Positions 1 to 9,500 of a stretch of DNA of 64,000 nucleotides are shown one piece after another. Under the pieces are notes generated by a model. It was given only the letters and a program-made list of their open reading frames with translations. It searched no databases and had not been told where the DNA came from. The stretch lies in the NCBI RefSeq assembly GCF_000165735.1, contig NZ_GL538191.1:1-64000 (forward strand). Direction: 5' to 3'. Position 1 is the stretch's first letter. Every line of letters starts with the position of its first letter. The position numbers and the translations under genes are program-made. This DNA comes from Megasphaera micronuciformis F0359. GTDB lineage: Bacteria; Bacillota; Negativicutes; Veillonellales; Megasphaeraceae.

Positions 1-30
1 CTGGGGGTTTTGTCATGCCTATTCGGCGTA

Positions 31-65
31 CAGCAAAAGAGACCGCCTGCAAAACAGACGATCTC
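31..65 (-). terminator. Intrinsic terminator after the 2-hydroxyacid dehydrogenase gene
   Basis: On the minus strand a stem (GAGA..TCTC outside, CTG..CAG inside, two G-T pairs) closes a TTTTG loop and is followed by TTTT. It lies about 40 bases past the stop codon of the dehydrogenase gene. Confidence 0.75.
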
Positions 66-105
66 CTTATGCCCGTATATAAGGATATATAAAAATATAT
101 CCCTC

Positions 106-1059
106 TTATTTAGCCAATAAAGCATCGGCCTTAGCAATGTTGTCACGTATCTTCTGACAACATTCTTTAAAGGTTTTCAATTCTTCAGCCGTTAAGTTGT
201 ATTCCATAACCTGTTCTACGCCGTTTTCTCCGATAACGGCAGGTACACCGGCATAAATACCCGTTTCTCCGTATTGGCCGTCCAATTCGACACTGGCCGC
301 CATAATCCCCTTTTCATCATGAAGAATGGCTTCAGCCATGCGTACGGCCGTAGAAGCAATGCCGTATTCAGTACAACGCTTGCCCATAAAGGTATACCAC
401 CCGCCCTTAATAGCACGTTCTTGAAGTTCCGCCTTATCAAAACGGAAGCGTTCATCATGTTCAGCCAATTCTTCAAAAGGTTGACCGGCAAATTTAACAA
501 GAGACCAGGGAGTCATTTGAGAATTGCCGTGTTCTCCGAACATGAAGGCCGTGAAAGAATGATGATCAATCCCCGTCTGCTGAGAAATAGCACTGACCAG
601 ACGAGACGTATCAAGACCTGTACCTGTACCCATAACCTTGTGAGACGGCAATCCGCTCTTTTCGCGAATCAGATGAGTAACAACATCGCACGGATTGGTA
701 ATATTAATGAAATAGCCGTCAAATCCCCCCTTCATAATCTTGGGAATATAATCGGCTACACCCGGTACGGTAAATCCCATTTCATCATCACGACTGCCCG
801 TCGCACACAATTCAACCTTGCCCATGGCATTAATGATAATGTCGCAATCACCCAATTCTTCATACTTTGCAATCACATAATCTACATGATGCGGCATGAA
901 AAGGACGGCATCCATCAAATCCTGACGTTCGCTGATAGCCTTCTGTTCATTTATATCGCAAATTTTAACTACATCGGCGGCACCTCGCATGCCCAACACA
1001 AAAGCTACATGAGCACCTACATGACCCATTCCGACTACACCGATAATTCTTTTTTTCAT
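106..1059 (-). CDS. L-2-hydroxyacid dehydrogenase, LDH/MDH superfamily (L-2-hydroxyisocaproate dehydrogenase-like)
   Basis: NAD-dependent oxidoreductase of 317 residues that should interconvert an L-2-hydroxyacid and its 2-oxoacid in the cytoplasm. An N-terminal Rossmann glycine motif (GVVGMGHVG) is followed by NITNPCD, GTGTGLDTSR and the catalytic-histidine motif GEHGNSQ. The substrate-specificity loop after NAMGKVEL is longer than in lactate or malate dehydrogenases and lacks the usual PxKPGxxR. In my recollection it resembles the lactobacillar L-2-hydroxyisocaproate enzyme, so branched 2-oxoacids are as likely as pyruvate. The ATG follows a GGGG-type ribosome site. The gene is monocistronic, with its own promoter and terminator. 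Family is certain; substrate is not. Confidence 0.85.
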   Translation of the reverse strand: MKKRIIGVVGMGHVGAHVAFVLGMRGAADVVKICDINEQKAISERQDLMDAVLFMPHHVDYVIAKYEELGDCDIIINAMGKVELCATGSRDDEMGFTVPGVADYIPKIMKGGFDGYFINITNPCDVVTHLIREKSGLPSHKVMGTGTGLDTSRLVSAISQQTGIDHHSFTAFMFGEHGNSQMTPWSLVKFAGQPFEELAEHDERFRFDKAELQERAIKGGWYTFMGKRCTEYGIASTAVRMAEAILHDEKGIMAASVELDGQYGETGIYAGVPAVIGENGVEQVMEYNLTAEELKTFKECCQKIRDNIAKADALLAK

Positions 1060-1103
1060 GATAAGTCCCCCTAATCCGATTAATATTCATGAAGTACTTT
1101 CTT

Positions 1104-1132
1104 ATCATACCACCATTGAGCCGCTCTGTCAT
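1104..1132 (-). promoter_or_regulatory. Candidate promoter of the 2-hydroxyacid dehydrogenase gene
   Basis: On the minus strand ATGACA and TATGAT are separated by 17 bases, about 45 bases before the start codon. Confidence 0.5.
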
Positions 1133-1160
1133 ATGCACAGTTCCCCGTTTTTTATGCGAA

Positions 1161-1169
1161 TGTTATAAT
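1161..1169 (+). promoter_or_regulatory. Candidate extended -10 promoter of the gene at 1211
   Basis: TGT-TATAAT (TGn plus a perfect -10) lies about 40 bases before the start; no good -35 is seen 17 bases upstream. It is divergent to the dehydrogenase promoter. Confidence 0.5.
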
Positions 1170-1210
1170 TTACTTAATATCTCTATGACATCCACACGAA
1201 AGGACACTGT

Positions 1211-1744
1211 ATGAAACAATACGTATTTACGGCAGGAAGTGAAAAATCGGAAATACTCACAGCCCTTACCTTACCGTTCTGTTTCGGTCTGAACATATTA
1301 CTTATAAACTTATTCCTGTTTTACCTGCCGGCACACAAAACACTGCCCGGACAGACTGTCCTATACATATTTCTTACGATTTTTGCAGTATACACCGCTT
1401 GGTACTTGGTAAAGAAGATACAACGGGCATTATTGAAAACATACACGGTTGAACTGAACGACCGAATCGTCACGATTCGAAACAACGCAACTGTACTGTT
1501 AAGCGGTCCCATTCAAAGCTGTCAGCTGCATTATAGCCCTCAAAAACGAATTTCCTGCCTGAAGCTGACAATCCGTACGGATGAGCAGGCGATAACCTTT
1601 ATAGGCAGAAATAAATCATTTACAACTATAAAAGGTACAAAAAGCCTCAATATCTTCGGTACCTGTACAACGGCAGATATAAATACACTCTGCGAGCTGG
1701 GCCGAGACTTACAAATGTTATGTAAAAAAGACAGTCCTCTATAA
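1211..1744 (+). CDS. Small two-helix membrane protein of unknown function
   Basis: I do not recognise this 177-residue protein. Two hydrophobic segments (about residues 19-39 and 47-66) are joined by a short loop. A roughly 110-residue soluble part rich in beta-prone sequence follows (TVELNDRIVTIRNN, then LKLTIRTDEQAITFIGR). That layout of two N-terminal helices plus a beta domain resembles bacterial PH-like membrane proteins, but I see no diagnostic motif. The ATG is preceded by AAAGGA at good spacing. It has its own extended -10 promoter and shares a bidirectional terminator with typA, so it is a stand-alone gene. Confidence 0.65.
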   Translation: MKQYVFTAGSEKSEILTALTLPFCFGLNILLINLFLFYLPAHKTLPGQTVLYIFLTIFAVYTAWYLVKKIQRALLKTYTVELNDRIVTIRNNATVLLSGPIQSCQLHYSPQKRISCLKLTIRTDEQAITFIGRNKSFTTIKGTKSLNIFGTCTTADINTLCELGRDLQMLCKKDSPL

Positions 1745-1768
1745 GCAAAGACATTCGCCACCATACTT

Positions 1769-1804
1769 AAAAAGAGTTACGACCGAAGTCGTAACTCTTT
1801 TTTG
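1769..1804. terminator. Bidirectional terminator between the membrane-protein gene and typA
   Basis: Perfect stem AGAGTTACGAC / GTCGTAACTCT around a CGAA loop, flanked by an A-run on the left and a T-run on the right, so it can end both convergent transcripts. Confidence 0.9.
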
Positions 1805-1805
1805 C

Positions 1806-3617
1806 TTATCCTTTTTTAGCCGCTTTCTTGCGGTCGTGTTTATCCAAAATAGCCTTACGCAACCGAATGCTTTTCGGTGTAACTTCTACGAGTTCGTCGT
1901 CATTAATCCATTCCAAGGCCTGTTCCAAACTCATGATGCGAGGCGGCACAAGACGGAGAGCCTCATCCGATGCGGAAGAACGCGTATTGCTGAGATGTTT
2001 CTTCTTGCACGGATTGACATCAATATCTACGTCACGATTACTTTCACCGATAACCTGGCCGAGATAGATTTCCTGAGCCGGCGAAATGAACATAGTGCCT
2101 CGGTCCTGCAAGTTATAAATACCGTAAGCCGTTGTTTCGCCCGCTTCAAAGGCAACGAGACTGCCGCGCGTACGACCGGGAATATCTCCCTTCCAAGGGG
2201 CATAACCGTGGAAGACATGGTACATAATACCGTTACCCTTCGTAGCCGTTAAAAACTCACTACGGAAACCTATGAGTCCGCGAGCCGGAATAATAAATTC
2301 CAACCGTGTATAGCCGGCAATATCGACCATGTTGACCATTTCGGCCTTACGCGTACCCAACCGTTCCATAACAGCCCCCATAAATTCCTGAGGCACGTCG
2401 ATGGTCAAGGCTTCGAGAGGTTCGCACTTCTGACCTTTAATTTCTTTTGTAATAACACTGGGCTTACCGATTTGCATTTCATAGCCCTGACGACGCATTT
2501 CTTCAATGAGAACGGCAATATGCAATTCACCGCGACCCGATACCTTAAAAGCATCGGCAGATCCCGTTTCTTCTACACGCAGGCTGACATTGGTCTGCAC
2601 TTCGCGGAAAAGTCGGTCTCGCAAATGACGGCTCGTAACAAAATCGCCTTCCTGACCGGCAAAGGGACTGTCGTTAACATAAAAAATCATGGACAGTGTC
2701 GGTTCGTCAATATCGATTTTCGGCAAAGCTTCGGGATTCGTCGGATCGGCAACGGTTTCACCGATTTTAATATCGGGAATGCCGACGATGCAGGCAATAT
2801 CCCCCATCGAGGCCCCGTCTTCCCGTTCTACACGATTCAACCCTTCATACGTATACACTCGGGAAATTTTAGCCTTTCTCTGGCTCTCACCGTCAACGAG
2901 AAGCACGTTCTGATTCGGTTTCATACTGCCGCGAACGATTCGACCGATAGCGATTTTACCGACATAATCATCGTAGTCCAAGGTAGTAACCATGAACTGC
3001 AAAGGTCCTTCCAAATCGCCCTTCGGGCACGGGCAGTGGTCGATAATCGCCTTAAACAGGGGCTGCAAGTCCGTACCTTCATCCGCCATATCCGTCTTGG
3101 CAATACCGTCACGGCCGTTGGCATAAATAACGGGGAAATCAAGTTGTTCATCATTGGCATCCAATTCCATGAACAATTCGAGGACTTCGTCTTCTACTTC
3201 CGCAACACGTGCATCAGGCTTATCAATCTTATTAATGACCACGATGGGTTTTAAATTTTGTTCCAAAGCCTTACGCAATACATACTTGGTCTGCGGCATA
3301 GGGCCTTCAAATGCATCGACAAGAAGCAATACACCGTCAACCATGTTCAAAACGCGTTCCACTTCGCCGCCGAAATCGGCATGGCCCGGGGTGTCGACAA
3401 TATTTATTTTTACGCCGTCATGCATAACCGACGTGTTTTTGGATAAAATCGTAATGCCTCGTTCCCGTTCGATGTCCCCCGAATCCATGACACGTTCCGC
3501 AACCTTTTCATTAGACCGGAAAACGTGGCTCTGTTTGAGCATCGCATCGACAAGTGTCGTTTTACCGTGGTCGACGTGAGCGATAATAGCAATATTGCGA
3601 ATATCCTGACGTTCCAT
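1806..3617 (-). CDS. typA: Ribosome-associated translational GTPase TypA/BipA
   Basis: EF-G-like GTPase that binds the ribosome and supports 50S assembly and growth under stress. The 603-residue protein has G1 AHVDHGKT, the switch region ERERGITI, G3 DTPGHADF and G4 NKID. Domains II, III/V and the BipA-specific C-terminal domain ([17 protein letters not shown]) follow. An upstream in-frame ATG exists six codons earlier, but GAGAGGAA sits about 8 bases before the ATG chosen here (MERQDIRN), and homologues begin near this point. Length is normal for the family. It is monocistronic, with a promoter just upstream. Confidence 0.97.
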   Translation of the reverse strand: MERQDIRNIAIIAHVDHGKTTLVDAMLKQSHVFRSNEKVAERVMDSGDIERERGITILSKNTSVMHDGVKINIVDTPGHADFGGEVERVLNMVDGVLLLVDAFEGPMPQTKYVLRKALEQNLKPIVVINKIDKPDARVAEVEDEVLELFMELDANDEQLDFPVIYANGRDGIAKTDMADEGTDLQPLFKAIIDHCPCPKGDLEGPLQFMVTTLDYDDYVGKIAIGRIVRGSMKPNQNVLLVDGESQRKAKISRVYTYEGLNRVEREDGASMGDIACIVGIPDIKIGETVADPTNPEALPKIDIDEPTLSMIFYVNDSPFAGQEGDFVTSRHLRDRLFREVQTNVSLRVEETGSADAFKVSGRGELHIAVLIEEMRRQGYEMQIGKPSVITKEIKGQKCEPLEALTIDVPQEFMGAVMERLGTRKAEMVNMVDIAGYTRLEFIIPARGLIGFRSEFLTATKGNGIMYHVFHGYAPWKGDIPGRTRGSLVAFEAGETTAYGIYNLQDRGTMFISPAQEIYLGQVIGESNRDVDIDVNPCKKKHLSNTRSSASDEALRLVPPRIMSLEQALEWINDDELVEVTPKSIRLRKAILDKHDRKKAAKKG

Positions 3618-3676
3618 ATATATTTCCTCTCCCATTCAGAAAAATAGAAAAACTTCAATTTTTATATAACTGTAAT

Positions 3677-3705
3677 AGTATAGCACATATACCGACCATA
3701 GCCAA
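3677..3705 (-). promoter_or_regulatory. Candidate typA promoter
   Basis: TTGGCT and TATACT separated by 17 bases on the minus strand, about 60 bases before the typA start. Confidence 0.6.
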
Positions 3706-3706
3706 A

Positions 3707-3743
3707 CAAAAAGCGGCTCTCAACCGCAAGGTCGACAACCGCT
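3707..3743 (-). terminator. Terminator of the trmL-ylbF-murB operon
   Basis: Minus-strand stem AGCGG/CCGCT with an inner TCGACC/GGTTGA helix and TTGC loop, followed by TTTTTG. Confidence 0.75.
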
Positions 3744-3762
3744 CGTTCCACCTCTTATTACA

Positions 3763-4686
3763 TTAAGGTGTTCCCATAATACGCACTTCCGTCTCTAAAG
3801 TCACTCCGTGAGCTTCTTCCACACGCCTTTGAACTTCACGAATGACGGCTAAAACATCTGCCGCCGTAGCATGACCGCGATTAACGACAAAGCCCGCATG
3901 CTTCTCCGATACTTCCGCATCGCCGTGCGATAACCCTTTAAGCCCGGTTTGGTCGATTAACGTACCGGCAAAGTACCCCGGCGGACGCTTAAAGGTACTG
4001 CCCGCACTGTGCATTTCCAAAGGTTGCTTCGACGTACGACGTTCCGTTAAATCATCCATCGTCGCTCTGATCTCGGTTTTATCGCCGTATTGTAAAGACA
4101 ACTCCACATCTACCACATATTCCTGCAATTTCTGAAAAATGCTCTTTCTGTAAGAAAACCCGAACTCGCCCTTTTCATAGGTCGTCACTCCGCCGTGACC
4201 GTTTACCGTACGTACACGGGAAACTATCTGGCTCATTTCACCGCCGTAAGCTCCGGCATTCATAAAGACGGCACCGCCCAAGGTACCGGGAATGCCGCAG
4301 GCAAATTCCGCTCCTGTAAGACCGTTTTCATAAGCAAATTCGCATACGTCGGCCAACATGTAACCTGAGGCGGCGTGAATACGATTGCCGTGGCATGAAA
4401 GGGTTCGCTTCATCTCATTGAGCTGAATGACGACGCCGCGTATTCCGCCGTCCAGAACAAGAACATTGGAACCGCCGCCGAGAACCGTTACGGGCAGTTC
4501 CAAAGAGCGAGCCGCCCGAATGGCCAGAGACATTTCCTTTACCGAATGCGGTAAGACGAGAACATCCGCCGGTCCGCCGACGGCAAAGGTCGTGTGATCA
4601 CGCATAGGTTCGTCCCGATAAATTCGATCCTTAGGAATCTCGGCACCGAGGCATTCCGTGAACTTTTCAACTGCCTTACTGGTCAA
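3763..4686 (-). CDS. murB: UDP-N-acetylenolpyruvoylglucosamine reductase MurB
   Basis: FAD enzyme that reduces UDP-GlcNAc-enolpyruvate to UDP-MurNAc with NADPH, the second committed step of peptidoglycan synthesis in the cytoplasm. The 307-residue protein shows HTTFAVGGPAD, the FAD site VLGGGSNVLV and GIPGTLGGAVFMNAGAYGG. It also has the catalytic-serine region AGSTFKRPPG and a late ETEVRI with the conserved acid. The reading frame offers no good ATG: the start used is TTG, overlapping the end of the YlbF gene by 11 bases, with GGAAGGGATGAG upstream. This implies translational coupling. It is the last gene of a three-gene operon. Confidence 0.95.
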   Translation of the reverse strand: MTSKAVEKFTECLGAEIPKDRIYRDEPMRDHTTFAVGGPADVLVLPHSVKEMSLAIRAARSLELPVTVLGGGSNVLVLDGGIRGVVIQLNEMKRTLSCHGNRIHAASGYMLADVCEFAYENGLTGAEFACGIPGTLGGAVFMNAGAYGGEMSQIVSRVRTVNGHGGVTTYEKGEFGFSYRKSIFQKLQEYVVDVELSLQYGDKTEIRATMDDLTERRTSKQPLEMHSAGSTFKRPPGYFAGTLIDQTGLKGLSHGDAEVSEKHAGFVVNRGHATAADVLAVIREVQRRVEEAHGVTLETEVRIMGTP

Positions 4687-5026
4687 GAATGCTCATCCCT
4701 TCCGCCATGGAATTCTGTATAATCTGATAAATTTCGCCGGCCTTCGACTGCCACGTATTATACGCCTGCAAGTATTCCATAGCCGTCGGCTTATTTTTAA
4801 TAATATCGGCTAAGCGATTTAATTCTTCGATTTTCTTTTTTACCGGTTTGTCACCCATAGACTGTGCATAAGCTAACTTAGCCTGTAAAATCAGATAGTC
4901 GCGCACGTTTTTTCGCGTACTTTCTTCGGCTGCCAACTTTTCTCCCGCAGCGAGAAGATTCTTATAGTCTTCACATTCTCCTACAGCCTTAGCCAATGCA
5001 TCGGCTTTTACAAATACGTCTTCCAT
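4676..5026 (-). CDS. YlbF/YmcA-family regulator
   Basis: Small cytoplasmic all-helical protein of 116 residues. In Bacillus, YlbF and YmcA work with YaaT as partners of RNase Y and affect competence, sporulation and biofilm formation. Alternating charged and hydrophobic residues run through the whole length (LAKAVGECEDYKNLLAAGEKL), with no catalytic motif. The second ATG was chosen: the first lies inside the ribosome-binding region (GAGGTG), which serves MEDVFVKAD. It sits between trmL and murB in one operon. Family placement rests on length and pattern, so it is moderately secure. Confidence 0.75.
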   Translation of the reverse strand: MEDVFVKADALAKAVGECEDYKNLLAAGEKLAAEESTRKNVRDYLILQAKLAYAQSMGDKPVKKKIEELNRLADIIKNKPTAMEYLQAYNTWQSKAGEIYQIIQNSMAEGMSILDQ

Positions 5027-5038
5027 GCCGCACCTCAT

Positions 5039-5521
5039 TTACAAATTTTCTATACCCTTACCGCCCGTCATTCCCGGGAAACCCAGTTGTCGTAACGCTT
5101 CATACGAAACAATAGCCACGGCATTCGACAGGTTTAAACTCCGTGCCTTATCAATCATAGGAATACGAAAACAGTAATCCGCATTTCGTTTTAACAAATC
5201 TTCAGGAAGCCCCTTCGTTTCCTTACCGAAAACCAGCATATCATCTTCTCTAAAGACAATATCCGTGTACGACTTATCCGATTTGGTCGTCAAATAAAAA
5301 TATCTGCTGTTCGGATACTGTTGCTGAACTTCCTCAAAATTCTCATGTACATGTAAATCGAGAAGATCCCAATAATCGAGACCGGCCCGCTTAAGATACT
5401 TATCTTCCAACGAAAACCCCAAGGGTTTTACTAAATGTAAGGTTATATGGTTAGCCGCACAAAGGCGGGAAACATTACCCGTATTCCCGGGAATTTCCGG
5501 TTCCACCATTACTACATGCAT
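5039..5521 (-). CDS. trmL: tRNA (cytidine(34)-2'-O)-methyltransferase TrmL
   Basis: SPOUT-class methyltransferase, AdoMet-dependent, that methylates the 2'-OH of the wobble nucleotide of certain leucine tRNAs. The 160-residue protein carries three trefoil-knot motifs: EPEIPGNTGN near the N-terminus, VFGKETKGLP in the middle and IPMIDKARSLNLSNAVAI near the C-terminus. This single-domain length is usual for TrmL. A GTG three codons upstream is in frame but would overlap the GGAG ribosome site, so the ATG at MHVVMVEP was chosen. First gene of the trmL-ylbF-murB operon, with a promoter 20 bases upstream. Confidence 0.94.
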   Translation of the reverse strand: MHVVMVEPEIPGNTGNVSRLCAANHITLHLVKPLGFSLEDKYLKRAGLDYWDLLDLHVHENFEEVQQQYPNSRYFYLTTKSDKSYTDIVFREDDMLVFGKETKGLPEDLLKRNADYCFRIPMIDKARSLNLSNAVAIVSYEALRQLGFPGMTGGKGIENL

Positions 5522-5542
5522 CGTAATCACACTCCGTTTTTA

Positions 5543-5571
5543 ATTGTACAAGATACGCCGCGGAAAGACAA
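5543..5571 (-). promoter_or_regulatory. Candidate promoter of the trmL operon
   Basis: TTGTCT and TACAAT with a 17-base spacer on the minus strand. Confidence 0.6.
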
Positions 5572-5593
5572 GAACGGGTACATGTCTAAACAG

Positions 5594-5624
5594 CAAAAAA
5601 CCGCGATTTTCATCGCGGTTTTTC
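5594..5624 (-). terminator. Terminator after the TAA1-associated secreted protein
   Basis: Stem CCGCGAT/ATCGCGG with a 4-base loop, flanked by A- and T-runs. It lies 30 bases past the stop at 5656 and closes the TAA1 unit. Confidence 0.85.
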
Positions 5625-5655
5625 GAATTTCATCAAACGGACGGTTTATATCCGC

Positions 5656-6414
5656 TTATTTACGGTTTATAGACTGCCACAAGTCGACTGTATGGTCTTC
5701 CTGTTCGGTCGGTTCCGTAATATGTTTGTCTTTTACGACCTGTTTTGTCGTAAACCATACGCCTTCATTCATATAATGGCGCAGTTCTTCATTGGCTACA
5801 TGTTCCTGGTCTTCAACCATGACAGTGAGAATCGCATTTTCCAAAGCGGCTGCTTCTTCATCACTCTTTACGCCGCCTTCATCCTGCTGTTTTTTTGTAA
5901 TCTCAATAAGTCTGTCAGCCATACCGCGCATGACATTCCAGCCATAGCTGTTTGTATAGCCGTGCTTCATATCCGTACCCGTTTTCGGATCCTTACCGGG
6001 CATGGTTTCATAGTTGTATTCCTGAATACCGTCGTTTTCGGCATTCCAGTTCATTACGAATTCAAGACCGTGGACATACGAATAAATGTCTGTACGGAAA
6101 TAGTCGCCGTAATTGTTGACTCGATTGGATTCGAGCCATTTCTTTTCATTTTTTGTCAACTCTTTGCCTTCAGCCTGCTTTGCCTTTACTTCGGCAATAC
6201 GTGTTGTCGCATGTTGCCAAGCCTGTGCAAAAGCGTGTACCGAGTCCTTAACTTCCTGATTCGGAACCTTTACGAGTACGACTGTGCCGAGTTGCGGTGT
6301 CGTTTCGGGATTTTTACTAAGCAAGGGATCGTGCAATGCCTGTACGGATGTACCGGCAAAAGCCGTTCCTAAAACAAGTGCTGCCGTGAAAGCAGACAAG
6401 ATAGATTTTTTCAT
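5656..6414 (-). CDS. Secreted protein encoded directly behind TAA1 (candidate TAA partner)
   Basis: I do not recognise the family. The 252-residue protein starts with a clear Sec signal peptide (MKKSILSAFTAALVLGTAFAG, likely cut after residue 26), so it should be periplasmic or secreted. The mature part starts near DPLL, has VPNQEV at 50-55, is mostly polar and probably helical, and has NEELRHYMNEGVWF at 208-221. The secreted protein behind TAA2 (15898-16494) has the same three landmarks in the same order. The ATG follows GAGGAG at good spacing. An 88-base gap with a GC-rich hairpin separates it from the TAA1 stop, so it is probably co-transcribed. A role in TAA assembly, stability or wall contact is inference. 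Confidence 0.8.
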   Translation of the reverse strand: MKKSILSAFTAALVLGTAFAGTSVQALHDPLLSKNPETTPQLGTVVLVKVPNQEVKDSVHAFAQAWQHATTRIAEVKAKQAEGKELTKNEKKWLESNRVNNYGDYFRTDIYSYVHGLEFVMNWNAENDGIQEYNYETMPGKDPKTGTDMKHGYTNSYGWNVMRGMADRLIEITKKQQDEGGVKSDEEAAALENAILTVMVEDQEHVANEELRHYMNEGVWFTTKQVVKDKHITEPTEQEDHTVDLWQSINRK

Positions 6415-6461
6415 GTCTATACTCCTCTTCTTTAGTATCAAGTCTCAAGTTAACAGGCGAC

Positions 6462-6479
6462 GGGCCTCTTGCGAGGCCC
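6462..6479 (-). other. Intercistronic hairpin between TAA1 and its partner gene
   Basis: Perfect stem GGGCCTC/GAGGCCC with a GCAA tetraloop and no following U-tract. It is more likely an mRNA-processing or stabilising hairpin, or a leaky stop, than a full terminator. An equivalent hairpin sits behind TAA2. Confidence 0.6.
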
Positions 6480-6502
6480 TACCTGTCATAAAAGCCGCTG
6501 AA

Positions 6503-9500
6503 TTACATGCCGAGTTTCGCCATTAACATAGCGATATTCTTCTTCATTTCCGCATTTTCGCTCTTCAAATCGGCTACTTCACCCTTCAAGCCCTGATTTT
6601 CTTCTTTCACTGCCGCCATTTCCTGTTGTAATGCGTAAGCCGAGCTGATCGGGCCGCGACGATAGCGGTCGGCAATAGCCGTTTCCGGATCGCGGTGACC
6701 GAGTTTCCACGTAACACCAGCATTAGCCATCATGTGGCTTGAACCGCCTGCCCAGGACATGCCTGCATGCATCATGAGCGATTCGTTTCTGTAATGAGCT
6801 ACCCCTAAAGCCAAAGCCGAGGTACCGCGATAGTTACCGTAGCCGGCCATAATCTGAGTCGGTTCCAACGGATCGTACTGAATCGGTTTCAGTGCGCCTA
6901 ATGCGGCTCCTAATGCACCGACTGTCTGGATTTCATCACCCAGGTTGTTGAGACGATTGTAAATAGTCGGATCCGGAGTACCGTTACCGCCTGCTACATG
7001 AAGGTCATAAGTAATTTCCTTCGTCGTCGTATTTTCGTTTCTCGTAACAGTTACGGATCCGTCATTGGATGTAACCTTCGTACGAGCGCCTTCCAACTGG
7101 CTGAGGTTTACGGCATCCGTCGAGCTTGTGCCCGGTGCCAGGTTGGTAATCTTGTTACCGCCCAGGCTCAAATTACCGTTATTAATCGTTACCGTGTTGG
7201 AGCCGAAGTCGATACGCGGAGCATTACTCGTTGTCGTACCGCTGCTGATGGACTTAATGTTCTGCAAGTTCGGGTTCAGAGCATACGTAATCTTCTGATC
7301 CGTATCGTTGCCGCTCATGGTTTCGCGTTTAACGACCATGTTGTCGCCTGCAACGAACTGCGTGCCCTTATTGACTACAGCTGCACCGGCAGCACTGCCC
7401 GATGCCACGGAACCCGTACCTGTAGCGGCCGTATCAACCTTCCGATTCGTAGCCGACAAATCTACGTCGACCTTGAAGATCTTCTTGCCTGTTGTATCCT
7501 TACGAGAGGAAACAGTCGTGTTATTACCGTTTTCCATGTCGATAAGGTTCGTAATAACGTTCTTGCCGTCGTTTGTAATATTTGACAAGTCGTTCTTGGC
7601 AATGCCTTCAATAACCGCTTTTTCATCAGCTACGTCGTCACCGTTGCCGTCCACATAGGTCATGGTTACCTTACCGTTGCTGTCAACAGTATAAGTTCCC
7701 GGCTTAATGTGGCGTTCAGCAGCCTTCAATTCGCTCTTGGCGTCTTTCAACTGGCTTACGTTAACAGCATCCGTATCGGCCGTACCTTTAGCAACGTTCG
7801 TAATCTTATTGCCGCCGTTGTTGAGGCCGTCAGATCCGAGATGAACATCCGTCGTCGTGCCGCCTGTCGGTGCCTTAATGGTAATACCGCCGTTGTTAAC
7901 CGTCGTATCACCCATCTTGACACTGCCGCCGGCCGTCAAATCAAGGTCCTTGGACAGCTGTACTTTAAGCTTGCCGTTTACGTTATTGACGCCGATATTG
8001 TTATCCGTAAGCTTCGTCTTATCAGCACCGCCGACAATGTCGACAACCGTATTGAGTTTCTTGCTGATAACCTTCGAAGAATCCGTCTGGCCGTCGTCAC
8101 CGGCAAACTTCATGCCGTCGTCAAGTGTTGCTACCTGATGGTCTTTATTGTTCGTTTCGTCATGGTATACGATACGCGTCGTGTTCGTGCCGTCAAGACC
8201 CTTAGCTCCGTCTTTACCTTGAATGGTAATGCCGTCGCGGCCGTTTGTGCCGTTCAAGCCGATGGAGCCGTCCTTGCCGTTAATCACAACTGCCGAACCG
8301 TCTGCACCCTTAACGCCTACCTTACCGTCTTTTCCCGGCGTTCCCGGTTTACCTACTTCGATTTCGTCGCTCAGGCCGTACTTAATAACCGTATTGCCTG
8401 CACTGTCGTTCGTCTGGGTAATGGTGACGTTCTTTCCTGCCTGGAATTCAACAGCCTTGCTGTCCGTAATATCCTGAGTCGTATCACCCGAGTGTGTACC
8501 TTCGCCTGCAGAAGACTTAGCTACCCACTTGCTCATGCCGCTTGCCGGTGTGAAGCTGCTCAAGTCGACTACCGCCGTCTTTCCGGCTACGTCGTTTCCG
8601 TTACCGTCTACGTAAGTAAGAGTTACCTTACCGGCTGTATTCGGCGTATACGTACCCGGTTTGATGTGAAGTTCATCTTCCAGGTTCGCTACCTTATGCG
8701 TTACCGTAGAGCCCGGTGTGGCACCCGGCGTCGTATCCGGCGTCGTGTACGTAATGCGGTCGCCTGCGTAGTTAATCGTCGTGTGGTTACCTACAGGATC
8801 GCCCAACTGGATTGTCTTCGTTTCTACCGTATTCAAGCCTTTTACAGTCTTGTTCAGCTTAATCGTCAACGTATCCGTGCCGTCTGCTACCACTGCGATA
8901 TTGCCTGCCGCGCTGTCGAAGGCATTCGCTTCCGCTTCCGTTACGCCTTCACCCTTTACCTTAACCAAGCTGTTGAGCTTGTGTTTGTTTTCCGTAGACG
9001 TGTTGTTACCCGTAAAGCGTAAGCCGTCGTCCAGTGTTGCTACTTCATGCTTACCCGTATGGTCTTCATATACGACACGCGTGGTTGTCGTTCCGGGAGC
9101 ACCGTTTACACCGGGCTGACCTTTTTCAACATGAATGTCTACACGACTCGTACCGTTAATACCGTCCACACCGTCTTTACCATTAATGCCAATAGTACCG
9201 TCTTTGCCGTTTTTACCCGTAACGGTAATCGTTTCGGTCTTCAGGTCTTTATCGAGCTTCACGTCAATCGTCGTGTTGCCGCTTGCATCCTGGTCGATGA
9301 ACGTCTTGATGTTCGAACCGTCATAGTTCGTGTCGGCCTTCGTGCCCGCACCTTGTACCTTAACCGTCGATCCGAGCTTGTTCGTCTTCACGCCGCCCGA
9401 GTTGGCGTCAAACTTAAGACCCTTGTCCGTTAAGCCGTCGGCCGTGTTCTTCAAGTCCGATACGTTAACGGCACTGTTCGGGTTGTTCGTATTAGCCGCG

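Noticed and set aside
274-1074. Plus-strand ORF of 266 codons opposite the 2-hydroxyacid dehydrogenase
   Set aside because: The minus strand carries a complete, motif-rich enzyme; the plus frame has no recognisable domain or ribosome site.
2472-3254. Plus-strand ORF of 260 codons opposite typA
   Set aside because: Shadow of a highly conserved GTPase gene, with atypical composition and no initiation signal.
7709-9022. Long plus-strand ORF (437 codons) opposite TAA1, and similar ones opposite TAA2 (for example 17591-18718, 19763-20527)
   Set aside because: They are antisense shadows of GC-patterned, repetitive TAA codons, have no ribosome sites or promoters, and recur wherever the TAA repeat recurs.
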